Assembly (NCBI GenBank): GCA_918026815.1 | Contig: CAKJVC010000160.1 | Coordinates: 1 to 64,000 of the forward strand | Reading direction: 5' to 3' | DNA: 64,000 nt | Source: Chalara sp. BL73 | Taxonomy: Eukaryota > Ascomycota > Leotiomycetes > Helotiales | Notes under the pieces: generated by a model | What the model saw: only the letters and a program-made list of their open reading frames with translations | What the model was told of the DNA's origin: nothing | Database searches by the model: none | Made by a program: the position numbers and the translations under genes | Part shown: positions 23,800-35,413 of the stretch, piece by piece | Layout: each line of letters opens with the position of its first letter | Numbering within the stretch: the first letter of the stretch is position 1

Positions 23800-25783
23800 C
23801 GTAAAGATGCGGAGTGTCATGGACTTGAAATCTTTAATAACCAGCAGCGTGCTTGGGCACATTCTTCATTTATTAAGGGCGTGAGATCACATGTATTCCG
23901 AACTCGCTATAATGTTTTCTAATAGACCATATCGATGAAAAGTTAAAGGCAAGACGTTCTGGGAATCTGGATTCTGTTCTTGAGGTCGGCTATAACATCT
24001 GCGGCTTTTGGCAAAGAAACGTCTACTCCCAAAGGCTTACGGTTCCGACAAAATCACAGCTAAGGACAGCATTTCTTCTAAATGTATTGAAGTCCAAGCT
24101 GTAGATGTTTTGTTATTAGTATAGTTTGAGATCAATTTAAATCAACAAGTGCTCACTTATCAGTTGGATTTTCCGCGACATTATAAATGTGAACAAGAAC
24201 ACAGTGTTTTAATAGCTCTCTAAGTTCTATATTCCTACGACTCAAATATGCCTGGCTGTTTTTACCCATCCGAGTGACCAAGGTCTTAAAAGGTAATTAT
24301 TTCACGACATACGCTCGGATATCGCGCAATAGTGGGCTCAAAAATGAACGGGATGGCTTATTGTTTTCCGATGTAAACAACCTGCTAAACGGAGACTTCA
24401 TTTATCTGGACAATCTTAAGATGATACAACGTAGAGTAGGTTCTAATATTTGCTCAGCTTACCTATATGTAACCATGACGAGCCAATAATAGCAGCAGAC
24501 ACTTGCCGTATAAATAAGTCAACCAGTACCGACTTTACAACCGTAATTAATTCTATGTCCCGTTAGCATTAAAATGTGACGAGATGTTGTGTGTATCCCA
24601 CGGACGTATTCGGGTCAGGTTCAGTGAAAGTGATAGTGTTATCACGATATATTGACCCTTAAATCGCCATACTATACACCGCGCAATATGATATTGTTGA
24701 TTGAAATATCCTAAAGCACCATATGCCAAAACACCTCAATACTATCGCTTCTACTAAGAGAAGGCACTTATGACCTGGGAAGGCAAGTTTTACCTCAGCC
24801 ACTCAGGCCATTATTTAGGAAAAGTTCAATGTTCCAAGGTAAATATGCTTCCTCTCCGAGATCACGTTACCTGCCATTATCAGCTTCGACGGGTGCTCCA
24901 GACCAATAACTCCACTTCTCAATTCAACAGCCTCAAAAAAATCGCCGCTCAGCCCTTTTGCAGCCTCAAAATCTCATGCTAGAATGATGTTAACCAATCC
25001 CATCCATATTTGAAAGAGATCAGATCATACTGGCATAAATAGAAGATAGGTCTTCCAAACACTTCGAACGCCATGTCTAGAGGACTGCCAATCGGAGAAA
25101 ATAAGCCGTGATGTCGCTACCGCGATGAATTTATTATCAATAGACAGGGACGAGTGAAAGATTGGCTGCGGGTGTCGCGTCAATGATGAGGCTCGGCTTT
25201 GGCTAAGCGAAACCATAGTTATAGTTGTTAAGCTGCCATCGTATACACCACCGCATGAAGATTTGCAGAGAGTCAAAACATTTTAGTTGTGTCTCAGAAG
25301 ATACATGCGTTATTGTTCAGCAGTACCACAGCGCTCCCCAAGCTTTGCCAGCCGTTCCCGAGTATTATCCAGAATCCTCGATTTCGCGGAGGATGGCCGG
25401 AAGCTCTGACTTTATGCGGTCCAGAAGAACCTTGCCCGGACGTTCTCGTGGTTTCGCCGCTCCTATAATGCTACGTGGCGTGGTTTTCCACACCCATTCC
25501 AAGAAAAAATCCTCCTACATCCGGTCTCTCTCTGTAGATGGAGCATCTCTCGTTGTAAAGTGGCGATTTCTCGAAACGCCTCGGCCGAGCCGAATGGTTT
25601 GCTTAGAAATATGCTACATCTAGTAAGGTGGGCTACTGTAATCACGCTGTCAGGCGAAAGCATGGAAGCGCAGAAGGAACGCAACCCAAAATGAAAGCAG
25701 CCATTCTAGAGGAGAGAAGGATTGGCTCACTCACACATGGGCAATAAATAGCGTCTCACATCTTGCTGCGCCGTTAACAACAT
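23800..25783. other. Intergenic DNA, no gene seen
   Basis: Several short frames (for example 25225-25623) have no recognisable motif and no supporting splice sites. Confidence 0.35.
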
Positions 25784-26744
25784 TCACTTTTTGTCTTTCG
25801 TGGGCGATCTATCTGTTCTCCCATCTGTCCCCCCATCCACATCTAGTTCCGAGCCTATAGGGTCCGGAACCGGAAGCTCCACCTTAGCGATTTCGTTACC
25901 TGCGTCAGCTTCAAGCTCATGAACAACATGGCTTTCCCCATGAAGCTGTGCTTTGTGCTTTACAGGATCGAGACTGTCGCCATGTAGTTGAGCTTTCTCG
26001 ACGAGGCTTTTCTGTTCAGTAGCGTTCTGGTCAACCGTAGCTTGTCGAATCTTTCTCCGTCGAATCCACAATGCGGTGCCTACGATAGTTAGTATGAGAA
26101 TTAAGACTGGCCCTGCGATCCATGCTCCGCTCTTGCTTTTAGATGCGCCGACGTGAGTGGAGCTGGAGTCTGGATAAATTCAGTATTGTTTATACATGGA
26201 AGGGGGTTGCGAGTAGCAGGGTGCTGACCTGAAATTACCAATGTGGCTGAGGCTTGAAGAGAAGTCTGGGTTTGATAAATTGTAGTGGTATGGGTTTTTG
26301 CTGCTTCCAGGGAAGAAGAGAGTCTCGCTTCAAAACTGGAGATTACTCTGCCTTGCTCTATGTATAATGACTGCAATGCTATCTGGGAGCTGTCTTTTGT
26401 CGTAGTAGATTCGTAAGACGCTAAAACGCTTTTACAATAGTCGATAAATTGTGAAAATTGCGGATTGAGATAAGCTGTAATGCTAGTATCGTTATTGACG
26501 CCCCCATTCGCAACCAAACAATCGTTGCATTCTTGTAACCTCAGAGTGAAAGTCGAGTTAAGGTTACATAAGGAAAGATTCAACCCAATCCTCTCTGCTT
26601 CAATAAAGGCTTCATCTGAGGAGAATTATTAGCCAAGTCACAGACCGGGTCACGGAACTTACTGCACGACGCAAAGCAGACTGCTGGTACGATTGTATCA
26701 TCCCGCCGCCAGAGAAGGCTCAAAATATGTCGGTTGAGGAACAT
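25784..26744 (-). CDS. Single-pass membrane protein with cysteine-rich outer domain
   Basis: Exons on the minus strand: 26744..26663, 26615..26229 and 26169..25784; 284 residues, all joins in frame. The N-terminal half has regularly placed cysteines (VCFASC, LCNLN, CNDCL and a later YC), several N-x-S/T sites and a Ser/Thr-rich stalk. One transmembrane helix (~172-192, AGPVLILILTIVGTALW) is followed by a basic IRRRK stop-transfer and a charged ~90-residue tail in which AQLHG occurs twice. This is the layout of fungal cell-surface proteins with an outer Cys-rich domain. A signal peptide is weak (MFLNRHILSLLW), so the true start could be elsewhere. I do not recognise a named family; function unknown. 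Confidence 0.65.
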
Positions 26745-27363
26745 TGTCCTTTTAATCCGTTAGAGTTGCGCCACAAAGCCTGAGAAATATTACAATGGCT
26801 CAGTTTGCTTTGTTTGTGCATGAGGCCGAGAAGCCAGGTCAGTTTGAGGAGAAAAGCGGGCAGTCGTAGACCTATGAAGTGAAATATTGTGGGTTATGTT
26901 TTATAGCCATGGGCAGAAGAACCCAAGCTTGGGGGCTTAACATCCTGATTTGCGCAAAGTCTTTGTCCGGACCCCACTCGGCCAAGGTCATGTAATCTCA
27001 ACTTGCAGATATGGCCAATAAGCTGAACATGGCGATGCATGAAAATTTCCTGGTAGCCTGCTCCTTGGGGAATCTCTCACCTGTCGTTGATATTGCCTTC
27101 TGCACTGGAATTGATTACTTGCGTCTCAAATGGTATGATTGTGATTTGATTTTACTTTACTTCGACAGGATTTACCATTTCACCAGATATATGCACTAAT
27201 GCTGGTGACCTGGCGAGCATCTCTCATGTATTAACATGATTTGATAGAAGGGCAGGCTGTTATGAGCATGTACGGATCTCGCTCCAACGTTACGTGAATC
27301 GCCTGGGGTGTGGCGCACGCAAAATTAAAAAGCAAGGCTGAGAATGTCCGGATCCTTTGCTAG
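26745..27363. other. Intergenic DNA, no gene seen
   Basis: 5' flank of the membrane-protein gene and left flank of the direct repeat; nothing else recognisable. Confidence 0.35.
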
Positions 27364-27582
27364 TGTCAGGTGCAGGAATGTCACGCGCTAAGGGGCAGTG
27401 AAGAAATTCGGCAAAATTTCTAAGTTTCGGCACGTAAGGGTCGCTAGGGGTACAGAGGGTATAGCTAGATGGCTTGGAACGTAGTAGAGAAGGCAGACAT
27501 CAGTCTCTGTATCAATAGGAGTTGATTTGTGCCACATTACTCTATCCACCTTACAGCTAGCATGGCATAGCAGTCACTGCTA
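27364..27582 (+). repeat. Direct repeat copy A (LTR-like, ~219 bp)
   Basis: Begins TGTCAGGTGCAGGAATG and ends near GGCATAGCAGTCACTGCTA. It matches copy B (33403-33624) along its whole length in the same orientation; many differences are C/T or G/A changes. The copies bracket the HET-NACHT-ankyrin gene. TGCTAG stands directly before copy A. Confidence 0.75.
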
Positions 27583-27765
27583 TTCCTTCCATCGCCTTCC
27601 TTAGAGTACAAATAGCGTCAGTAGATAATAGGTAGAGCCAAAAGGCGGCAGCGAACTTGTGCCGTAGTACTAGTACTTAGTCACACCTAGCCAGTCATCA
27701 ACATCCATTCATAAGAATTTTGTTAATAATTAAGAAAATAAAGTTTTGTTAAGATATCACCGGGG

Positions 27766-30700
27766 CTATTCAGATGCGCCATATTTACATAGCAGATGCG
27801 CGGTGTCTTCTTGGCCGTATTCTTTTGCTTTCTCTAAAGCCGTCTTCTCTTCAGTGTCTAGAGCGTTGATATCGGCTCCAGCTTCCAGAAGAATTCTTAC
27901 TGTTTCCTCATAATGACTTGTAAGTACTACTCCTTCACCGTTCTCTATCCTCCAATATTCACTATAATGACTCGCAGCAGCATGTAGTGCTGTACCATAG
28001 TCCCCAGAAACGATATCCAAATCCACACCCTCCGCTAGGAGTTTGTTTACAACTTTCCAATGGCCTTCAGAAGCGGCTATATGTAGGGCTGTAGTTCCAT
28101 CATTGCTTCGATAATATGGATCTGCGTTTAACAACAACAGAAGCTCTATAATCTCAACGAAGCCGCCTTCAGCCGCCTTAAAGAGGCAAGTATTCAGAAA
28201 AGATTCCCCAGGCGGCTTTTTCAGCAATGTTGAGACAATGGAAGTATGGCCTTTTCCTACTGCCGATATAATCAAAATTTCAATGTCTTTGTCCGTGAAA
28301 TTGTTTCCATGGTTTTTGTAAATGAGCTGGAAGACATCTATGTGGCCTTTCTCTAACGCTTGCTTGAGCGCAGGTATGGAGCGGCTTTTATCTAATACAG
28401 TTGCTCCACCGCGTATAAGTCTCTCAATAATATTCATCTTGCCCTCCCTGATAGCAAGTTGCAAGGGAGCGTCCTTTGAAGCGCAAGAGTAATTGGGGTT
28501 CGCACCAGCATCTAGCACCATCTGAACTATATCCTCATAACCATTCTCTGAAGCTATCTGTAGAACAGAGAGGTGTTTTGGATCGCACGGTTGCAAATTC
28601 GCACCATAAGCAAGTAATTCCTTGACAATCAACGTATGTCCCTGGGCCGCAGCAAGCTCTAAGGCGCCTCCTTTCTTGAAGTAGCTATCAGGACCTTCTG
28701 CGTTAACATCAGCGCCGCTCTCAAGAAGGAGACGAACAGTTTCCACATTTCCACAGGAGCATGCGCGTTGGAGAGGCGTCCCTTTCCATGACCTCGGTCG
28801 CGATGATGGCGGGCTATTAATAGTGGCACCGTTGGCAAGGAGTAGTCCTACAACCCCAACACCGTTCTCCCGACAGGCGGCCGCAGATTCCAGGACGCTG
28901 GCTCCACCTGGCTTTCGATAATTTGTATCAGCTCCCTCCTGAAGCAGCAGTTTGGCGGTATTGATTTTACCACGCTGAACAGCATACTGAAAAGCGTCCG
29001 AAATACTGTTTGCTCCTTTCTTTAGAAGAAACTTGACAAGGGCGCAGTCATCAGTTCCTGCAGCTAGGCAAAGCACCGAGGCATAGTATCCGGTGCTGCT
29101 ATTGATGTCTGCTCCACTGTCAATGAGCAGCTTCGTAATTTCGTACTTTCCGTTTGCCACTGCATTTTGCAAAGCGGTACCCCAATAGCTGTCGTTGTGC
29201 TTTGGGTCTGCCTCATATTGCAGAAGAAGTTTGACCATGTTAATATGGCCGTTGGAACTTGCTCTGAACAGAGGTGTGCCGTAATGAGACCGTAGTTCTG
29301 GATCCGCGCCTTTTTTTAATAAAATCTCAGCAATATCTAGGTGGTTAGAGTGTGCTGCCTCCGCCAGAGCTGTGGTTGGCATATCATAGAGGCCACTGCC
29401 ACTTGTAGATGAATTCACATCAACTCCTTTCGCAAGTAGTAGAGCGACAATTGCTTTCTTGCCCCGGCTTGCAGCTCTCATTAGAGCCTTAGCGCCTGAA
29501 ACCTTCACATCTACATCTTTTGAAAGAAGATATCGTACCACCTCTATATCCTGTCTCTCCGCAGCACATTCCAAAGGTACCCAATACTCATCCCTAAAGT
29601 CTACATCAGCGCCGTGTTTAATCAGCAAATCCATCATCTTGAAATCTCCACGCTTCACAGCAACACAGAATGCAGAGCCCCCCCGATCGTCTGCAACATT
29701 TATCTTTACCCCTTTTTCGAGAAGGAATTTCACGCCATTTAGCCAGCCAGTCTCGACAATATACGCCAAAGGAGTTAGTCCGTTTTGATAATCATACCAT
29801 CTTTCAAGAATAGCTTCCCCTGAAAAGATATATTCATTCCTGGAGCTCTCTTCAACCATCACCACTTGTTTCCAAGATGCATAATGCCAGTGGTAATCTG
29901 GTTGTAGCAGCAGACTTTGCATCAACGATTCCAGTTCGGTGATATTTCCTGATTTTTCAGCATGAACTGTCCAACTCGAAGCGGCATATTCCATCAATTT
30001 ATATTTTTCTCTTTTTTTCACATACTCTGCCCATGTCTCATTGGGACCACTTCGGAAGTCCTTTAACAATACATATGTTAAGCATATTTTTGCCAAATAC
30101 GTGTGGCTGAACGTAGGGTCAGGGAGCCGATAAACTCGGAGCTTCTGATCATTCCATTGGCCTTCAGTACCCAAAAGAAATTCCTTAACCGTAAAGTGTG
30201 TCAAGTGGATTTTGTTGGGAGAAGCATCATCATCAGATTCGTCCTGACGAACAATAACAAAAGATCCACATAATCGCAGAATTTGCTCTTGGATGAATTC
30301 ATCATCCACAATCGAAGGAATAATATCGGTAGGATACTCCTTATCATCTGCTGATACCATAATCGCTTCATTCAAGGCCCCAATGGTAAGCGGCTTGGTT
30401 GCGAATAAAGTCCAGCGCAGTATTTCAACAGCTCGTTTTCTGTCGAATTTGGGTAACCTTGCGATTTGTTCTAGAGTTCGCGTATATGTACGCTCCAGTC
30501 CATCTGTTAAATCTGATATAGATTGAAGTAGCTGGTGATCTGTTTTCCCAGGGCGGAATTGATCGCGATGAAGCTGTAGCCAGAGAAACATGCCATCACT
30601 CTTTGAACAGAGCAGGTCCGTTAAGTTGTCTTTGAAACCTTGCTCCTTGGAGGGCAGATTTTGTTCAATCATTGACTCAGCCGCGGATCTGATGTCCATT

Positions 30701-32192
30701 CCATTGTCGTCATTGGTGATCATATGATCAAAGACAATGTGCGAATCCATTCGTTGACCGTCCTGCAATATGCCAGAGCGAATATCAAACTCATCTCTGC
30801 TGACTACCAGGATATGAGCCAGACTGCCTTCAGTAGCTTGGAAAAGATCTTTCAAAAAGTCCCTTCGTGTACTAATCGTGGTAGCATATTCCTCAGCCTC
30901 ATACTCCATACACTCGTCGAATCCGTCAATAAGAAGAAAGCATTGTCCAATCTTAGCGAGAACTGATTTGAGTAAACTCCACAACTCGGAGACCACGGGA
31001 CCTCTTAACTCTCTCCCACTGCGGGAGCTCTCAACTTGATTGAATGCCAGGGTACTCTGCATGGCAAGCTGAAAGATCCATGATCGAATGATGGACATTC
31101 CGGCTCTCGTTTTGAGATCTTCGTGTGCACAGAAGAAGTATGCAACTGGCGAAAGTTGTGTGCTCTGAAGCTGTTCGACTATTTTCGAGAACAAAAACGT
31201 TTTACCGGCTCCTGCCTTCCCACGCAACCAGAAAATTCTGGATTTCTTGCTTTTGGTTTCTGGCGCTGTCCATTCAAGAAAGGTATCATTATTTGTAATC
31301 CATTCGCAAGTTCCCGGGAGTCTATTGCGTGTTGCATTATCCAGTGGACCAGCTGTAACATGGCCAGAGAGCCACTGATACACTTTATGGCCTGTTGAAC
31401 ACAAATGAGTAATAAAACTGAAACAAGGCTCTAGTTCGACTTACACTCTTCAGATTTAGGGGTTATCGATTCATTAATCTCTTTTAGAAGCCGTTTCATT
31501 GCATGTGCTTCCCCTTCTCCATAAATGAGTGGCATATAAATGTCGAAAATACCTAAAAGGCAATACGCCTTGTCCTCTACCTCCGTGGTTTGTCGTTTTT
31601 GGGCCCAAAGTAACCGGTCGTCGACACCGAACTCAGCAAGCGGAGAGCCTTGGAGGGCTTCAATAGCAATTCCAGTTGCTTCGTGAATCTGGCATTCGAG
31701 AGACTTTTTATCACCAATAATTTCGCCATCCTGAGTGTAAAACTCAACAATTGTAGGTGCTAGAAGCTCCTGAAGAGTCCATCCTCGGGTAAACCATCGG
31801 CTTCTTTGAAATGCTGATTTCCCATTTTGGGGGAGGCATTCGAGCGTGTTTCCAGAGACATCTGATAGATAGACATAACATTTGGCAGCACTTTTGTACC
31901 ATCTAAACATTGAGTTGATGGATTTTACTACTTCACTGTTGTTGGACTTGTCGATACAGCAAGTATCCACCCAAAACCACTCTAGACCATCTGCCTGGGC
32001 TCGGTTGCCGCAAAATAGTAGCTTTCGGAAACCTTTTTTGTTGTTACCAGTATAATCCTGTATATCTTTGAATGTGACCTCTGTTTCATCATCGCCCCAA
32101 GTATGCGAGAGAACTGCATAATCAGGGAGGTTGTTGTCAGAAAAGCTCGTGAGGCTGAATCCTCCGCTCCTATTCAACTTCAACAAACGCAT
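27766..32192 (-). CDS. NLR-type protein: HET - NACHT - ankyrin repeats
   Basis: Two exons on the minus strand, 32192..31445 and 31391..27766, joined by a 53-bp GTAAGT...CAACAG intron; 1457 residues. Residues 1-~250 are a HET domain with AVLSHTWGDDETEVTF, WFWVDTCCIDK and RGWTLQELLAP. The NACHT NTPase has P-loop GKAGAGKT (~307-314) and Walker B CFLLIDGFDE (~400-410). From ~790 to the end are about 17-18 ankyrin repeats (for example GTTALHIAASEGHWKVVNKL). The repeats differ clearly from each other, unlike the near-identical repeats of HET-D/HET-E-type receptors. The expected role is recognition of non-self through the ankyrin sensor, oligomerisation by NACHT and cell death by HET. The frame is open over 3.6 kb, so the gene looks functional. 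Two copies of a ~220-bp repeat flank it. Confidence 0.9.
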
Positions 32193-32679
32193 AATCGTGC
32201 CAATGTTCTAGAAGTCCAGGAATTAATCATTAATAAATAGGCAAATTCGACAATTGATATCCTTGGAAAATAAAACTTCAGTTTGTACAGATTCATACTT
32301 TTCAAGTAATCGTCGATTCCCCTCTACACCTGTGTCCTGTCGGCTTTTTAATTGCGTCTGTGCTGAGGGATCACATGATATTCGGTACCCATTTGGGCCT
32401 AGCCTGGTGTAGTGTTCAGGGTAGCCTTCAGCTTTGTAGAAGGCTTAGAGCTCGTTGGCTGATACAGTATATTGAAACAGACTAAATAAGGTTCTTCACG
32501 TAGAAGCGAAGACGTTACGAAGCTAGCCAAATAACTTATATTCAGATAACTAAAGTATTTGAGGACAAACCTCCATTTTAGGCAAACTAGCTACTTATAT
32601 ACTATGCAATATACTGGACTCCCGAGGGCTTGGTAGAGCCCGAACCCTTCCGTGGCCCTAGGGCCCATTACGTGACTCC
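32193..32679. other. 5' flank of the HET-NACHT-ankyrin gene
   Basis: Promoter region presumably; no motif stands out. Confidence 0.35.
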
Positions 32680-33039
32680 TGTCAGGACCACCTTAGCACG
32701 TAACCCTTAGTACTAGTTACGTGGCTTACTTAGCCGACCCGTCATGGCTCCAACTGGCGCAATGAAAAAAAGACGAGAATAATTGGTCGGAACCAATCGC
32801 GTACTAAGGTATATATGCTAGTACCGTGACAACTCCTACCAAACCAAGGTTTACTAACTGGATTGCATAATATTCTCTGTTACAATAGTACAGTGTTCTA
32901 GGATTTCTTCCTATTCTGGACCATAAAACTTTTCCGTGACTCGTCTCTCTCGTGCCCGTATGGCTCCTGTGTCTTCTTCGCCCCAGGATCCTCATTTATC
33001 CTAGGCCATCAGCGTGCTTCAGGATTCATGATCGTGACA
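32680..33039 (+). mobile_element. Possible solo LTR (~360 bp), Ty1/copia-like
   Basis: Starts TGTCAGGACC and ends GATCGTGACA, giving 5-bp TGTCA/TGACA inverted ends, with a TATATATGC stretch inside and a 3' part resembling fungal copia LTRs. No target-site duplication is visible and no internal domain follows, so it may be truncated or chance. Confidence 0.4.
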
Positions 33040-33402
33040 TTATGTTGATAATACAAACGCTTCTTATTCTATTATTCAAAAAGTTGAAAGCTTTACTACA
33101 AATAAAAGTGATTTGCCAGACCACTAGCAAAATTTACTAACTAAAATCAGAGTTTAGTAATTATAAAGTTTGTGCGTTATATGACACGCTTATTAATTTT
33201 AAGAGCTTTTAACTTCTAAAACTATAAATTACATAATTCACTTTTTAGCATTTTTCTTAGTAGTAAGCTTAGCTTTCCTTTCAGCTTTACAATTGTAACT
33301 CGTTTTTTATTTTTTATTGTGTGTTCGATATCAAGCTCTTTAACTACTATCTGTAACTTTCTTTGTTGTCTTAGGCTCTATAGAGAGCTTGGGCACGTTG
33401 GT
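33040..33402. other. AT-rich sequence between LTR-like repeats
   Basis: Very AT-rich; no gene or clear repeat seen. Confidence 0.35.
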
Positions 33403-33624
33403 TGTCAGGTGCAGGAATGCCACGTGCTAAGGGGTAGTAAAGGGGTTCGGTAGAAGCTCTAGGTCTCGGCAGGTTAGGGTCGCCAAAGGTACAGAGGGTA
33501 TAGATAAAGGGCTCAAAACGTAGTAGTAGAGAAGTTAGAGATTAGTCTCTGCATCAATAGGAGTTAATTTGTGCCACACTGCTCTATCCACCTTACAGCT
33601 AGCATGGCATAGCAGTCACTGCTA
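33403..33624 (+). repeat. Direct repeat copy B (LTR-like, ~222 bp)
   Basis: Second copy of the repeat at 27364, same orientation, 6039 bp further on. It begins TGTCAGGTGCAGGAATGCC; the string TGCTAG occurs at its right end (33620-33625). Confidence 0.75.
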
Positions 33625-33801
33625 GCTCAGGACATGACTCAGCGCACACATTCTTTGACTCTACGCTCAAATACACTCATCGAGTATCCACCAAACCTGT
33701 TTGATGCATTAAGTCAGCGACATCGCAACATAGCTGTTCATAGAGTCGCTTTCTTACTAATACTAGAGCCACTTGTAGATTGAGGAAATGATCTTTTATC
33801 C

Positions 33802-34058
33802 ACACGCTGTAACAACACACGCTGTAGCGACACATGCTGTAGCAACACACGCTGTAACGACACACGCTGTAACGACATACACTGTAGTAATACAACACAG
33901 GCTGTAGCAATACAATACATACTGTACAATACAGACTCTATCAATACTATTGTTATAGCGTGTGTTGTATTACTACAGTGTATGTCGTTACAGCATGTGT
34001 CGTTACAGCGTGTGTCGCTATAGTGTAAGTCGTTCCAGCGTGTATTACAGGTTTTACA
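33802..34058. repeat. 15-bp minisatellite arranged as an imperfect palindrome
   Basis: The left half (~33802-33921) has tandem units like ACACGCTGTAACGAC; the right half (~33952-34058) has the complementary unit GTCGTTACAGCGTGT. The halves can fold into a long imperfect stem. Frames across it give artefactual repeats, not a protein. Confidence 0.75.
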
Positions 34059-34073
34059 GTAAGTGTTGACGAA

Positions 34074-34169
34074 TATCTGATATACCATACATTTGTTGAC
34101 ATATATCTCATATACCATAAAAGTGGTATATGAGATGTTCGTCAAAAAAAAAGTATGGTATATCAGATA
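34074..34169. repeat. Near-perfect ~96-bp hairpin of TATACCAT repeats
   Basis: Outer arms TATCTGATATACCATAC (34074) and its complement, and inner arms ATCTCATATACCA / TGGTATATGAGAT around a 6-nt TAAAAG loop. The arm itself is a direct repeat of a ~28-bp unit, and another inverted copy follows near 34185. It may be a small foldback element. Confidence 0.7.
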
Positions 34170-35413
34170 TATGGCCGCGTTTTTGTGGTATATGAGATAT
34201 TTGCCGTACTATATATGGAGCGTAAACAGTGCTTTGTCCATGAGTGAAGGGTTTGTGGTGATAATAGACACACCGACGTATCTGCAGACTTTCTTGCTAA
34301 ATCCGAGATATAATCTTGCGAAATTTCATGCTTGCTTCTCCAGTGTGTGTCCGATTCATGACTGTAGAGCCAAGATTGAGTCGCCAATCAGGGCCAAATA
34401 ATCCTAACCACCATCCGACCTATGAGCAGCGTATAGGTAAGAGACCTCAGATCTCACAACCAGTCAAGACTTTCAGGCTTAGGAGATAGTGCTCAGATTC
34501 CAGGGTCCGAAATGCGGAATCTGTTCTTAAGATATTGCAAGAACAAAAAGGACATGTAGTGCTGGATGTTATTAGCGTTATCAGAGGGTCCAATTCTCCT
34601 TGGACTATGTTCTTATGTGACGGTTTCTAATTAAAAACAAAAAACACACTTTTTTTGGGCATGGAACTGCAGAAATTCAGCAGAACAATCCATTCGTAGA
34701 ACTACTCACCAATAATCCAACTTCTAGAGCTTAGGCAATTGGTGGCCGTCTTTTAAGAACACTTCTGATGGTCACCAATCTAACGTAAATAAAATAGGCA
34801 CGTGGCGCTTAAATCTCAGAATCTGAATGCTTCTGGAGTTATGGCCTGCGAGTAAGCACCGCGCGCACTAACTCAACTGCATTCAGTCTGCATTTTCGCC
34901 CGACTTCTGAGGATAGAAGCAACGCCGTGTAAATGGCGGCTCAAACTTGTTCTCTCTTCCTTTTTCTAAGTTTTCAACTTGACTCCAGCCACGCATCTAG
35001 TCCGTTGGTGAGCAGCAGTGTAATAGGCCATACCAATTCTTTCTGGGGTTAGGGCACGGAACACCTTGAAACGGCATTGATCTCGCCTTTCTCCTTTTCC
35101 AATAAACGCTACACATCACATATCCTCCTTATGCTCCAAATAATCAACTGAATCGAGAGACATAAACTTTATCTAGATTCCTGGTATATCCATTTAGGGA
35201 GTTTCTTGAAACTCCTTAGTAAACCGCAGAAAATCCGCTTGGCATCAAAATTGGAAGCAAAAAGTCGCGTTAAATAGGAGGAGGAATGAATTCTTGCAGG
35301 AATATACAATTATTGCTGTCGTCTTTGCCCTAGCTCCTTCTTTATTCCAAGATGTGACGGGGGCCATACTACAGACCCGTTTCAATAACCTTTGAAGACG
35401 AGCTCTATATTTC
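34170..35413. other. Intergenic DNA, no gene seen
   Basis: Holds the 5S-like fragment at 34590-34617; nothing else recognised. Confidence 0.35.
34590..34617 (-). repeat. Degenerate 5S rRNA 5'-end fragment
   Basis: On the minus strand it reads ACATAAGAACATAGTCCAAG then GAGAATTGG, a mutated version of the same 5S start seen at 10479. Confidence 0.4.

Noticed and set aside
25225..25623. 132-codon plus-strand frame upstream of the membrane-protein gene
   Set aside because: The amino-acid string looks random and does not join to any exon.
33677..34145. Open frames with repeated CRYSV / CNDTC units
   Set aside because: These are translations of the 15-bp minisatellite, present on both strands, without gene signals.
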